This document shows, one piece after another, positions 49,000 to 61,770 of a stretch of DNA of 64,000 nt; positions within the stretch are counted from its first letter, which is position 1; each line of letters begins with the position of its first letter. The stretch comes from Rhytidiadelphus loreus (lineage: Eukaryota > Streptophyta > Bryopsida > Hypnales > Hylocomiaceae): positions 11,222,001 to 11,286,000 of the forward strand of contig OX344764.1 of the NCBI GenBank assembly GCA_947034895.1, read 5' to 3'. The position numbers and the translations under genes were made by a program. The notes under the pieces are model-generated. The model saw only the letters and a program-made list of their open reading frames with translations. It searched no databases and was not told the origin of the DNA.

Positions 49000-50940
49000 C
49001 AAGTATACATATAACAAACTGATTAAAAATTAAAGTCTAATTAGAGTTAGTTAAAAACCAATTTGAAAGAATTGGGTTTGTTGTATGCAGGAAATTTTAA
49101 GAATTCGAATCATTCACAAACCAAGATGGAAGAAATGATGATTGGAACATACAAAGAGTTGCTTTTCTAGGTCAAAACATACCAGAAGGTCAAATAGAAG
49201 CCCGATCATCCAAGATTCCCCGTTATCAAGAATAATTTCCCTCCCGGGTGGAAATTATTAAGGAATTGCTAAAAATAGCATCCTTATTGAAGATTTGGTT
49301 TTTCCCTTACTTGATGAACATCTTACAGAAGATTGTCCAAAAATTTCGGGATTTTATAAAACCCCACAATGACTCTATAAGAAGTCAACCGCTTAAAATT
49401 GCATTTGTAAATTCCTAGAAATTACAAATGTTGCGGTAAAATCTCAATAAAAATTAAGATAGTGTTTTGTGAGCCAATAAAGAGCCCTATTAATTTTGAA
49501 GACATTCCGACATTCTCAAGTACCAAAATTAGGACCTACAGCGAATTTTACAAGAATTTACAACTTGGCAACGAGTTGACCGACTTACCAGGAGCTAACA
49601 ATGTTCAAATGAGCGATTCAAGGGTCAATATGTACTTCCATGAATATTTTTAACCACCCTGGATCGACAGTTTCATCAAAAAGCACAAATTCCAAAAATT
49701 CAATTTTTGATTTTTGTTCAAAATTATCGTGACTCAAATTTGCGCTTAAAAACAATTGAGGAGGCAAGGGTAAGAGGTCCTGTAAGCTAATTGGGGTCTT
49801 CTAAATGCGATGGCACAGTTTGGTTTCAATTTTGAATTGTCCCCCAAAAGATAGATAGGGTCAGCCTTTAGTTTGATTTTTTTAAGGTAATTTTGGATTA
49901 ATCTAGGTTGATTTTACAAATATCCTTTGGAAAATTGAAGATTGGATTTGCTCAAGATACTTGTCTTGCATAAGAAGTTATCTTTTGAACTAAAGAAAGA
50001 CAATTTGGAACTAACCTTAGATTAAATTGCAAAATATCTGGGTTAATTAGGTAGATTTTTGAAATATCTTTGGAAAAAATCTAATATTTGATTTGGAAAA
50101 GATTCTAAGGCCATTTAGGGCCTAAAAAGAACTTACTTAAGGACCTTCCTTTCCATTAAACGAAGATTATTTAGAAAATGCGTTACGTTAGTTTAACAAA
50201 ATATCTAAATTGAAAGTAAGAAAATATTTACGAACAACTTATCGGAGGAGTCGAAAATGAGTATATAAGGCCCTTCCTTGAGGTTGTTCGTGACCCTCAT
50301 TCTCTTGTTTCATTCTTGTTGTTGCTCTTGTTGTGCTACGGACACTTGTCGGAGCACTTTTTAAAGCCAAATTTTGTCTATTCTTTCTATTTTCTTGTAC
50401 TTTGAAGGTCCAAAAGGTCCCTTTAAAGCTTTCTTTTCTTTTCTTGTTTGAATTTGGAGGCTTCAAGCCCTAAAACTTTGCTTTTCAAGAGTTTAGGAGG
50501 AGGAAATCCTTTAGCTCTACTATTGTTTGAGTTAACTAACTTCTTTCTTGAATTTAGAGGCTTCAAGCCCCAAAACTTTGATATTACGAGGGTTGTGGAA
50601 ATAGTTCCCTAACTCTAATTGATTTTCTTGTTCTTTTGGATACTAATTAACTATTTGTGCGATTTGATAACAATTTGTGCACTTAAAACTTTAAAGCCGC
50701 AATGTTAAACTTTGCCAAAAGGTTTTGAGCATCACCACATGCCAAAATTCGTTGTATAACTCATAATTCATTGGTTTGACTAATTGCTAATGTTCGGTTA
50801 AACACTATCATGTGTACCTCTTTTAGTGATTAAACTTAGAACTTTGTTTGAAATTTTGGAATTTAGTTTTTAATGTTCGGTTAAACACTGTCATGTATAG
50901 TTCCTTTAGAAATTAAGTTTTCAAAATACTAGTTTGAGTT
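49000..50940 (+). other. LTR- or leader-like segment with internal repeats
   Basis: GAGTATATAAGGCCCTTCC at about 50259-50277 is a TATA context followed by leader-like DNA. Two phrases are duplicated downstream: GGCTTCAAGCCC-AAAACTTTG (near 50458 and 50559) and TGTTCGGTTAAACACT (near 50790 and 50872). This resembles a retrotransposon LTR and leader, but no polymerase genes are seen in the window. Confidence 0.3.
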
Positions 50941-50944
50941 CTTG

Positions 50945-51165
50945 GAGACCATTATTTCCTGGGGTTGCTCCTACATGGTGGAGTTTTGACTTTGGAAACC
51001 TGGAAATAAGTACTTGAAACTTTAAATTGTTCGTTATTTCCTGGGGTTGCTCCCACACGGCGGTGCTTTGACTTTAGAAACCTGAAAACGGGTACTTGAA
51101 ACTTTAATTGTTCGCTGTTTCCTTGGGTTACTCCCGCACCACAGAGCTTTGACTTTGGACTTTTT
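50945..51165 (+). repeat. 81-82-bp tandem repeat, three units
   Basis: Three units with anchors at 50953, 51035 and 51116 share ATTTCCTGGGGTTGCTCC, TTTGACTTTGGAAACCTG and TACTTGAAACTTTAA. They lie directly after the duplicated phrases of the LTR-like segment and may be part of it. Confidence 0.75.
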
Positions 51166-54100
51166 CAAATAGATTTTAAAATTCTATATGTTTAAGTTCT
51201 TTTAAAAATCTTCTACCTAGTATTTAAAACTCTCATTGCATGGAATAGCTTTATGAAGATTTGAGCTAAATTGCTAAAAATTGTTTATGATTTTCCGTAG
51301 TTTATTTAGTGGAATCTTATTTCAAAAATTATTTAAAATCATTAGATTAGGTCCTTTTAGTTTGTTTTTTTAGATAGAATAGAAGTCTTTTCTTTCTTTA
51401 AATTATTGTTAGGTTGGATTAAACCATATCCTTTGTCAAAATGGGTTTAGTTTAGTTTAAAAGCCAACCATTCCAGTTAGCCCCCAACTAATCCTGCCAG
51501 TCGGGGTCTACGGGTATCGCTAGTCAGGAGGTCTGCGGGTTTGCCGCATACTGTATTGTATGAAAAATCGTAGGCCATTTTTGGCTTAGCTGAGCGTTTA
51601 AGGATTAAGTAATCCAACAACAGGTGGACATCCGAGTGATTCCTTGAGACAATAGCATCTGTTTTTTCTAAATAAATAAAAATTCCAGCCAATCAACTCA
51701 TGGATTTGAATGCATATGATCTCAATCCTCGGAATCTAAGATCAAAAATATTCTTCATTCAGGTAGGGGGGGCTGCAAGGTTCGTTAGGTCGGGAGGACT
51801 GTGGGGTGTTGCTATTGGGGGTCTCTAGATTGTAGTCTTGGCGGTGAGTACACAAGGTTGTTTCAAAATTCTAAAAAACTAAGTTGAGTTCCTACTCAAA
51901 CCAAGAGGGAAGGTCATTGCTTGCCACACAAACCCCAATTTTTTGAAATTTGAAACTATGTGAAGGAATTCATACTAGTCTCACCTTTCAAACTCTCCAT
52001 AGCCAACATTACAATTGCAACAATCAAATGAACCATTTGGAAGAGAAGGAAGAATAAGAAAGGAAGGAATTAAAACACGTGAGAGATTTCAACCATTAAA
52101 AAACTATTAAGGTATGGAATCCTACTATTCATTTTGGCCTTGTTTGTTAGATTTTATTCTATTTACTATTCACTTCATTGTTTGATAGTTATTAATTAGG
52201 ATTCCAATTGTATTAGTTGGCAAAATTGTTGTTTAGTGTTTTGTTTTATTAGGCTAATAAGCCAATTAGATAAAAACAAAAAACAATTAATATCTTTGGA
52301 ATATTAAAATAAAAACTATTAAACAATTGACTAAATAATAATATCACTATTCATTAGAATTAGGAAATTTAAATGAATTAACTAACTTACAATAAATCTC
52401 TAAAACAAAACTATTATCTTTTATTGCCAAAAACTAATGTAGTTGAATATTTAAATAGGTTTAGATTGATAAAATCAAATGAAGGATTATTGAAATTTAC
52501 AAGTTTTGAAAGGCAATGGAGGACCACGGGGAGATGATCATGATGGTGTATTGCGACGACAGATCCATCAACAGTTTCAATAATGAGGTATTACTTTGAC
52601 TTTGTCTTTTGAATTTGCTTTTCATTAAAATCACAATTAACATTTAGAATACCATTTGCTAGTTAATGTTTGAACATTGCTAAAATTCTTATGAAACTTA
52701 ATTAAAATTGTAAAAGTAATAAACAGATGAATTTTGAATTAATTTAGAAAAGAAATATTAATTTCATCCAAAAAAATCTCAAAAAGAATCTAACTTGGTT
52801 TAGAAATATAGGAAATATTAGAATATTTGGGAGAAGTTAAAACCTAATTTACCCCTTTATTCTACATAAAATGTATTGAAGGAATGAATTCCACTTAACT
52901 AAGGGGAATTTTCAACCATCTATAAGTTTTTACCTAGACATCCTAATTTCTTGCTTTCTACCTTGGTCGAAAGATAATTTATCCCTTCTTTTATAAAAAC
53001 AATAAAAATCTAAAAATTACTAATTTTAGAATTATAACTTAGAAGTAGGATTGATAAAAGAACAATTAAGGAATATTTTTAAGGAATAACTAAGGAATAT
53101 TTAAAGACTAGAATCATTTAAAGAATCTTTTGAAGATTTTCAAGCTTACTTTTACATTAAAATCATTTTAGTTTTAAAGGAGTAAAGTATGGATGAAATT
53201 TGATTTAAATTTGGATGAAAATTCTAAAAATAGGTCAAAACTAGATTTTCTCTCAAAAGACCATTAGTTAATTTAATTAACAATTAACAACTTAACCCTA
53301 AAAATTAAGATTTGTTTTGGATTTCTTTGCTATTTTTAGTCAAAGGATGAAGTTTTTAGGACAAAATTAGGAACAAATTTCATCCATAGATATCTTTTAG
53401 TAGGAATATTAGAATTCAACTTGCTTTACCATTCTGAAAAAGGCAAAGTGCATTCTACACTCTAACGTTGATAGATTTTTACATTAGATTAGATTTTACT
53501 TACTCATCAAGGTCTTGAACCTTTTAACGTTTAGACTGTTTTGAAGCAGTTAGAATTAGATTATCATCATCACAAACAAAGTGTTCATTGCTTAGAAGGC
53601 CAAAGAATACTAAGTTTACAATTCATCCATTCAAATCATTAACTTGTGCCACTAGAACCTGTGTGCAATTTTTTGACTTAAGGGTGGAGTTAGAAACACT
53701 TACAAAACCAACAGTTAATGTTGAAATTTAACATTTTGAACGTGTAAGATCTCTAGTATTAAAAAATCATAAGTTCATGATCTTTGATGTCACAAAAAGT
53801 AAAGTACCATACATATATGTTGAAGATATGAAATAAATTTATATCAAATAGTGAAATTAGGTTGTCTTGTCTTGTAATGTTGCTTAACAATTCACTCTTT
53901 GTCCACATGGAGGTGCATGCAATCCTTTAAACTCAAGCCATAAACAAGTGTACCAACCCATTTGACAAACATGATTGTTATATTATTATATCCTTTAATA
54001 GCTCATATTTAAATAGTATAGAATGTGAACAAATCAATTAGAGGCAACCTAATTTCATTATTTAGTATATTTAGTATAAAAAAATGAAGAATATAGGATA

Positions 54101-54780
54101 AGAAGATGTCTATCGATTAAAAAGAATAAAGATTTTTCTTTGTAAAAAAAATTTCAAATACATTTGCACTTCTATATTAGATGTTGTAAATTCCTTGAAA
54201 TATCTAGTAGTATAACATCAAATTTGGTACATAGCAAAGCCTTGCTTCGGAGTTTGCAAATCTTCTATTTATTACAAATTACAAATTACAAAAATTACAA
54301 ACCTATAATCCTTATTCTAATTAAAAATAAAGATATCTAATTACCTTATTTTAACAAGGATGAAAATACAAATCTCTTAATTGGGCTTAACCACAAAAAT
54401 ATCATTTGATGAATATCTGCACATTTAATAAAAACTTTCAAAAATATTAAAGTTAAAACATATGAAAGCAACAAACATCCATCAATTATAAAAATAATTA
54501 TATGTATCAATTACATCAAAATGTAAAAAAAATACAATTTGATAAAAGGCATACACAGATATATATTTAGAATATAAAATTATACTAATTTGGTAAAAGA
54601 AAGAAGTATAGTGATTATATTCAAAAGCATTACAAAAATTAAAATTCTAGGGATTTGCACATTAGGAAAAAGGGTTGCAATGCAATTTCATACATTTTTT
54701 ATTAAATTTTTCTTAACAAACAAGAAACTAAAATGATTGAAAGCTTCAAAATTAATTGATAATAATGAAAAAATAAGGAC
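51166..54780. other. AT-rich intergenic DNA
   Basis: A GC-richer, exon-like patch at 52516-52590 starts with ATG and reads through 24 codons to a GTATTA donor-like word, but no continuation was found. Another GC-richer patch lies at 51470-51850. The rest has no recognisable structure. Confidence 0.35.
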
Positions 54781-56778
54781 TTATAAACTATTATTCCCTT
54801 CATGATTGCAACTTAATGCTACAACAAGGAAATCTCCATCCTTGTTGTATGAGAGTGAAGTAATACTATTTGGATATTGTGGAAAATGCATAATAATAAA
54901 AAGTAACTTAAAAATATTGATTCTTATAAATTTATAATTTCAACAAAAGATAAGGTATGAATTAACAAAAATTAATATGTCAAGTCTACTCAATTCTAAA
55001 TCTTCAATCAAAACAAATATTGAAGAACTATGTAAGTTTAATGATTTCAATTATTCCTTCCAATATTTTCAGTAATCATAATTTTTTGATACAAATATTA
55101 AATATTTTGTAATATTTTTAATAAAAATATCTCTTTTATAGATGTTTGAGTGTTAACGTTCAAAATATTAACATAACCACCAAAACAACCTACTGCAAAT
55201 TGGTCATTTTTGCAACAACATCCAATAAATAATTTTATCAACTTCATAAATCATTCTTTGAGATAATTTTTTTGATAATACTAAGATTAAATTACAATTT
55301 CAATTTTTATAAAAATCATATTCATTAAAATGATAATAATGACAATAATAAATAAATAATAAATAATATAATGATTGATTATATTAACTTACATTGTTGA
55401 ATGCCAAGTAATAGAATTCACTGAATATGCAGTAGTTTCTCCATTTATAGCTCTTATCTTGAATTTATAGTCACATATAATACAACCAATATAATATTAG
55501 TTTTCATGATATATGCAATTTTATACCTATATATAAATTTTCTAAAAAAAAAAAAAAATTTGACCTTTTACATGTAGAAAAAAAAATGAAAACCTTACTT
55601 TTTGATTTATCTTCCATAAGAATGATCAAAATATTTCAAAGCAATATAGCCTTTTAAAGAACCAATGACATATCTTGTCATAAATACATATTAAAGAAAA
55701 GAACTATTAAAAAATAGACTTTTAAACAACATTTAAAATTAGCCTATGAATTTTAAGTGCCATAATAATATTAAAATATCATATTAAATTATCATTAATT
55801 ATAATGAAATTTTAAGAAATAAATTATATACATATACATATATATATAAATACCTGTGTCATTTGAATAACAACGAACACAATGTGTTTCGTTGTTAAAA
55901 AATGATCGATGCATTTCTTCATATTGTAGGTGATTTCTCAAATTATAAATAAGAAATTTTCTTTTTAGAGTAGCTACAACAAATTTATTGTTGTTAACCG
56001 ACATGCTTTGCGCCCGTTGATGTTGTTTAGATTTAAGAACTCGCACAACTCTCATTTTAGTATCCCGAAGTTGAATGGTCTTGTTCCAACTTCCAGTTAG
56101 TATCAAATCTGCAAAAATATAAACATTAATACACAGTTCTTATAAAATTTACTATCTTAATATTATAGTTTAATTTTAATACTATATTTTAATAATCTTC
56201 AAAAAAATTCAATGAATTTGATTTATTTAAGTCAGAGACATATTTCACATAGCTTATAGCGGCGTTATGACTTTTCAAACAACTTATAAATCCTGTGGAA
56301 ACATCGCACCTAAAAAACAAGAAAATTGCAATATTGTAAGAAATACAAAAAAATAATAATTACAAAATATAAACTTAAACAAAATACAAATCAAAACTAT
56401 AAGAATAAATGCAAATAATATCCTCAATAATATTATCAACTAAAATCAATTCTTACAAAAAAACATTAAAATCAAACAAAAAAATTTATCTAGTTTTAAA
56501 GTTAACATTTTGAAAAAACTATAATGAAAAATTTAAAAGTATATACATCATTGTACGTGTAAAGACCCTTGTTATGAGAAGCGGTGAAACAAGATTCTTG
56601 ATTATTTTCAAAACAACAATTAAGTACAGTTGCTTCATGCCGAATAGAAGCCTTCAACTCATTGTTGATAACAACAATCAAGTACAGTTGCTTCATGCCA
56701 AATGGAAGCCTTCAACTCATCGTTGACAACATCAAATAAGTATAGTTTACCATCCTCAAAGAAACCATCAAATTGTAA
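54781..56778 (-). pseudogene. BUB3-like: Broken copy of BUB3 (WD40 mitotic-checkpoint protein), introns retained
   Basis: Minus-strand pieces align in order with plant BUB3. 56778-56547 gives DGKLYLFDVVNDELKAS and ATVLNCC, 56309 to about 56224 gives SHNAAISYVKY, and 56108-55854 gives ILTGSWNKTIQL, FVVATLKRK, YNLRN and CVRCYSNDTG. 55673-55599 gives GYIALKYFD, 55457-55393 gives YSVNSITWH, about 55250-55150 gives GGYVNILNV, and 54906-54781 gives QYPNSITSLSYNKDG before TAA. BUB3 binds kinetochore proteins and delays anaphase. A 58-bp tandem duplication (56617-56732), an in-frame TAA after KYFDHS, and a missing donor near 56224 break it. The retained introns show it came from DNA duplication, not an mRNA copy. 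The N-terminal exon was not recognised. A very divergent functional gene is less likely. Confidence 0.85.
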
Positions 56779-59700
56779 CTATATTTTTTTTAAATATATT
56801 AATTATATTATGGTTAAATGAATAGGAAAGTGTTCATACTTATTGTCTCATACTTTTATAATACACAGTTTTAAGAAGGTACCACTACCACTTGTAAACA
56901 ATACAAATACATAATTCTTCAATTAGATTTATTACTAAAATTTAATGATAATAAAGTTAATACCTTGAGTACAAAGACATTGCCTCATCTTAACCTAGCA
57001 ACTCCTAGAAGGTCAATTTTTGGCATTTAGATGACTTCGCTTCAATGTGGAGGAAGACCCAAAGTAGTTTTTTATTCATTCCTTTTTTCTTGACATTTCA
57101 TAAAGAATTATGAAGAAAATTTATTTCACTTTGTAGCCTTATTAGTATTTGTCTTCATATGAATAAAAAATTAGTAAAAAAAACGGATCACAAAATATGT
57201 TATCTTCAGTGTATTTAGAGGGTTGCTACTCTTAATTCTAAAGATATTAAAATTGAAGATTGTAATAAATATGAATGTTTATTTTGCAAATATTTTATAC
57301 CAAATGTGGAAGGCCACTAAATGATGAAATGCATAGACGACTAAAGAAAAAATACAATTGTATGTGTTTTATTTTATTTTTTAAATATTCTTATTCAAAT
57401 TGTTTTTATAAAGACATATGAAAGTACCATTTATGAAAAGTTTCATATTTTAATGAATGTGAAAAAATTTATAGCACACATGTTCTAAATATGTATTACT
57501 AAATCTTCACAAACAATATCCAAATCTTCTTTCAGATTTGCACAATATTGAATTGAATATTTTATTTGAATTGATACTAATTTGAGTTATTAAATTTTTT
57601 TAATTCAATATAATATATAGTGCAAAGGACAACGAAGATGGTCCAAGTGAAAAGACATTCACTAATTTTGTAAATGAATTGAAGTTACGCAAGATTAGCA
57701 TATTGAAGCGCAAGGTTAAGAGTGGTGCAAATTTAAAGCAAATATAGGAGAAGATGCGCCAACTTAATGGAATGGTAGAGAAAGAAGTCAATAATGTAAA
57801 TGACAATTATGTTCATAATCGACAATTTAAATTGAAACAGTTGAAAAAGAACTAAATGAGGTTGATCATAAATACTAGGTTGAAATGAACTTTGTGAGTT
57901 GGTTGTCTTATAAAAGTGCATAGGTCAGAGTGGTTGATAAAGCTGCGTGACTATTCTTGTGACTTGAATTAGAATATAGACAATTTCAATTTGCATTTTT
58001 GACCTTTATTGTTAACAATTAAGAACAAAATGGCGTTGAAGTTTGAATATCGTGGTGAATTAAGCGATGTTTCGGAAGATGTTTTTTTCAAATATTGCGG
58101 TCGCAAATACAAACTAAAAGGTCAAACTTGAAAAAATTGATAGAGTTCAATGCTTCTATTTTCACAACCATGAAATAACACGTAAAGAACTTCAAGAAGT
58201 TGATAATGAGAACAAACAAAATAACATATTGTGAACGAATGAAGGTAGTATGACAGACTATACAAAATGTATTTTATAGTGAGTGGTTTGAGGAAGAAGT
58301 GAAATTGCGTTTTGTAAGTGACATCTACATTTTTTCATATTAATTTATTCATGTTATTGTATACTATGAGAGTTCATAGTCATATTGTATCAAAACTTTT
58401 TTTTTTTATGAAATGCTTAAATGAGATATCATATTAAGTAATGCCTTTTTCTAATGCGACAATGATTATTCATAAATAAGAACATATTTATAATAAGTTG
58501 CAATCATGATGAGGACAGTGCTATCAATAGTTGCAATCATAATAAAAATGATCATTTAACTACATCAAGTCATAAGTGGTTTATTATATGATTAAATGTA
58601 GTCATATTTGGATATTTGTATGACTAATTGCAATCGGAAAAAATCAATCATATTAATATTTGTAGTTGTACTTCACAACTTACATAAGAAATTGTAGCTG
58701 TGTATGGCTAGTCATGTAATTTGTTATTGTCTTCTATATATATTTGAATAGGACTTTTTGCTCAAAAAATTGATACGTTTAAAGTTGCATTTATTGTAGG
58801 TTGTATATTTGTATAGACATTCTATCACTAAATAAGTTTAGGTAGAATCGCTTATTAAGTTTAAAAGGAATGGTGAGTAATTAGAAGAAGTCGATAAAGG
58901 CATAGAAGATTTGTAGGCAGAGTTGTATACTTTTTAAGATTTTATAAAAGGGTGGTTAAGCAATATAAGAGCTTTACTAAAAGAACTCTTACACGAGGTC
59001 AAGAAATAAAACGGAGGGAAAACACATACATGAAGTTCTAAAATAGACACCACGGGTCTGGAAGATGCAGACAATGTAGACAATTATTTATTCACCTTTG
59101 ATAAATAGGTGAATACAATCAAATTTTTTAAGTTGTGGGTTAATTCTATTCTCACATTTGGCTAACATCAGTCCATTGTGCCTTTTAAACAATGCATTTT
59201 TATTAAATTTCTTACATATCTTTGCTCTAGTAGAGAGTCTTAAGGAACTAAGTTGCTTATTTGTACAGCCTAATTAGTAGAGTATAATGTTTTTAGGTTT
59301 AGATTTTTATAATTCTAATCTATCTACCTAAAGTGAAAAATTATCATATGCCATTTTTAAAAACATAAGGCATATCAAATTTGAGCGTTCCGACAAGAGA
59401 TTATGAGTGAATGAAGTTTATTTTTGAGAGGTGTTTTAACTTCATTCATGCTTTTCTATGGATTTGGAATTTCAATTGAATATGACAATTCGACTATGGG
59501 TTGACCTCTTACAATTGATCTACATATTAATTTTTGGCTTAAATGGATGATATATCCTAAAGTCTATCCATCATCTATTTCAAATTTCATTTGCATACAT
59601 CTTTCCCAATATGAGTATATGACTCCAATACCTACGTATTTTATATTTTTGAAAACCTCTCGACCTTTACTCTATGATTCTTTTGCTAAACTTGACTTCT

Positions 59701-59980
59701 TTCTTTGTGGATATATTCTACTTGTAGGTCTCCACCTGAATTAGGATGTTGCTAATTTGGACATTTTGCGATGTGGTGGAGTTTTAACATCCTACTTCAG
59801 TTTGAAGATTATCAATAAGGTTGTCTAATCTTTCCTTGGTTGCCATCTGAAACTTGCAAGAAATTCAACCAATTTGTTTGAGAAATCTAACCAGCTCTCT
59901 AATTTTACAAAGCTAATGGAAAACAATTAAAAGAACTAAATATATAAATTTCTAGATCATCCATTATTAACAAAGATTTA
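56779..59980. other. AT-rich intergenic DNA with a coding-like tract
   Basis: At about 57620-57860 (+) the sequence reads as a Lys/Glu/Asn-rich, coiled-coil-like stretch interrupted by stops (for example FTNFVNELKLRKISILKRK), without a recognisable family. Nothing else is supported. The missing 5' end of the BUB3-like copy would lie between about 56830 and 57060. Confidence 0.35.
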
Positions 59981-60220
59981 GGATGACATAATGATTAAGA
60001 ACCTTGGACCTCAACCACGAGGTTCAAGGTTCAAATCTCGTGGGTGGCACCCGCCTACATGGCAGGCTGCCTAGGTGGTCTTGCACTACCTACGTGGCGG
60101 GTTGCCTAGGTGGTCTTGCCCGCTTAGTGAGCAGTCAATTTAAAAATTTTGGCTGCCCAAAAATCCAGGTAGCTAAAAAAATTTAATTAAAAAATTTTAA
60201 TTAAATTTTTTTTTTAAATC
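59981..60220 (+). mobile_element. tRNA-derived SINE-like sequence (copy 2)
   Basis: GGATGACATAATGATTAAGA (A-box-like, 59981-60000) is followed by CCTTGGACCTCAACCACGAGG and a good B box, GGTTCAAATCTC (60028-60039). A body with CCTACGTGGC and TGCCTAGGTGGTCTTGC repeated twice follows, then an A/T-rich tail to 60220. The head matches the minus-strand sequence at 29735-29660, so the two are copies of one family with RNA polymerase III promoter character. Confidence 0.65.
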
Positions 60221-61047
60221 TCTTGGATTTGGCCAAAACAACAGAAAAATTACCAATTATTCTATTGATTTTTGGCCAAAACAACGCGCCTGAAACAATA
60301 GACGCAATCAATGGATTTGTGTTGAAATTCTATTGTTTCAGTCACTTAATTTTGTACTAGTGTCAATTTGGTATTTTTCAGAGTCAGCAGACTTCAAAGG
60401 CCATTTAGTAATAGAAAAAATAATTAATTAATTTTGAATTAAAGAAAGTTGTTAAATCAAAATATTTTTCATCTCCAAAAATCCGTTTGCAATTTCAAGT
60501 CTCCAATCAAAAGTTATGAATAAATTTTAGAGAGGGCCTTTTATGATATAAAAAAGAAAGTTCAATGCAAACCTTCTTTGAAATTTATTCATAATTTTTT
60601 ATTGGAGACTTGAAATTGCAAACAAATTTTTGAAAATGAAATATACTTTGATTTAGCAACTTCTCTTAGTTCAAAGTTTTTAAAAAAAAGATGTTTTTCT
60701 AATTTTAAATTACCTTTGAAGTCTACTAACTTTGAAAAATATCCAATTGTAAATGATTTAGTTTAAAAAACAAACATCACATTATTTATAGAATACTAAC
60801 TATGGTGATTTAAACATTTTTCAAATCAAAAAACTTACTTGACATTTTTGAAAGTCAAAATTTACAAAAAAGTGTTGATTTTTTGGTTGATTTAGAGTTG
60901 CAGTATTCAAGTCAACAAAAAAATTTATTGATTTTGGCAATTTTACCAAAATCAACAAAAAATTATTCAAATGGACGATACAGTATCAAAATCAACACTT
61001 CTGTGTTGATGTTTTGTTGATTTGGTCACTGTTTTTCTACTAGTGTT
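60221..61047. mobile_element. Right portions of CACTA-type elements
   Basis: Two right-end termini are visible: TTTTGTACTAGTG ending near 60361 and TTTTTCTACTAGTG ending at about 61047. The latter is preceded by subterminal TTTTTGTTGATTTGG-like words in both orientations (60850-61020), matching the element at 29393. No matching left end was found, so boundaries are incomplete and nesting or truncation is likely. Confidence 0.55.
60372..60740. repeat. Inverted repeat of a foldback family (copy 3)
   Basis: The ends CAGCAGACTTCAAAGGCC and (inverted) TAGTAGACTTCAAAGGTAA frame arms with TCATCTCCAAAAATCCG and CTCCAATCAAAAGTTATGAA. The centre is near 60558. It shares the arm core with 29789-30145 and with the core of the 3921-5133 element. 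Confidence 0.75.
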
Positions 61048-61327
61048 ATATTACAAGAAAAGTCTTATCATTTTTTTGACCTCCCTTATCCTTTCTTTTT
61101 TTGTTTGCCCTGTTCTCCGCGTTGCATTTATTGGTGGTGGTTGAAGAACCACCAACTAGTTTGCGTGGCTCTAGGTGTGGATTAAACACCACTTATGCCT
61201 TGAAGTACTACTTTACGCGTCGATTATCCTAATGCCTATCTAATGGTCAAAGGAGGTCCTTGAGATTTTTTCCTCCCATCCTATCCCCTTAGTCATATTC
61301 TATATAAACCTCTTCCCTTTCTTCTTC

Positions 61328-61530
61328 CACTAGTAGAAAATTATATCCAAATTAACAGAAAATCATCAAAAACTTGTTGATTTGGGTACTGCAATGACCA
61401 TTTTTATATTTTTTTGTTGATTTGAGTACAAGCTAACACAATGGTTAACAAAATTTTGTTGATTTGAGCACAAGTTAACAAAATGGTCTAACAAATTTTT
61501 GTTCATGTGAATTGTACAACAATCAAATCA
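61328..61530. mobile_element. Left end of a CACTA-type element
   Basis: CACTAGTAGAAAATTATATCC starts at about 61326-61328 and is followed by TTGTTGATTTGGG, TTTTTTGTTGATTTGAG and TTTTGTTGATTTGAGC in the subterminal region, as in the element at 29393. A right end was not found before the window ends, so the element is truncated or very diverged. Confidence 0.5.
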
Positions 61531-61770
61531 ACATGTTTTTGTTGAATGTTTTTGTTGAATGTTTTTGTTGAATGTTTTTGTTGAATGTTTTTGGGTTGTT
61601 TTTGGGTTGTTTGGGATTGTTTTGGGGTTGTTTGGGATTGTTTTGGACATTGTTTTGGACATTGTTTTGCGGTTGTTTTGGGATTGTTTTGAGTTTGTTT
61701 TGGGATTGTTTTGAGTTTGTTTTTGAGTTGTTTTGGAATGCTTTTGGATTGTTTTTGGATTGTTTTAAAT
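61531..61770 (+). repeat. G/T-rich simple tandem repeats
   Basis: Four or five units of 13 bp (TGTTGAATGTTTT) give way to TTGTTTGGGATTGTTTTGGG-like units of about 11-16 bp. The frames through it encode only low-complexity peptides (Asn/Gln/Lys/Pro on the minus strand, Leu/Phe/Gly on the plus strand), which should not be taken as genes. Confidence 0.85.

Noticed and set aside
52516..52590. ATG-initiated GC-richer exon-like patch ending before GTATTA
   Set aside because: Only 24 codons, no recognisable protein and no continuation exon found downstream on the + strand.
59981..60052. Functional tRNA gene
   Set aside because: A- and B-box-like words are present, but the anticodon loop and stems are defective and a second copy with the same body and tail shows it is a SINE-like repeat.
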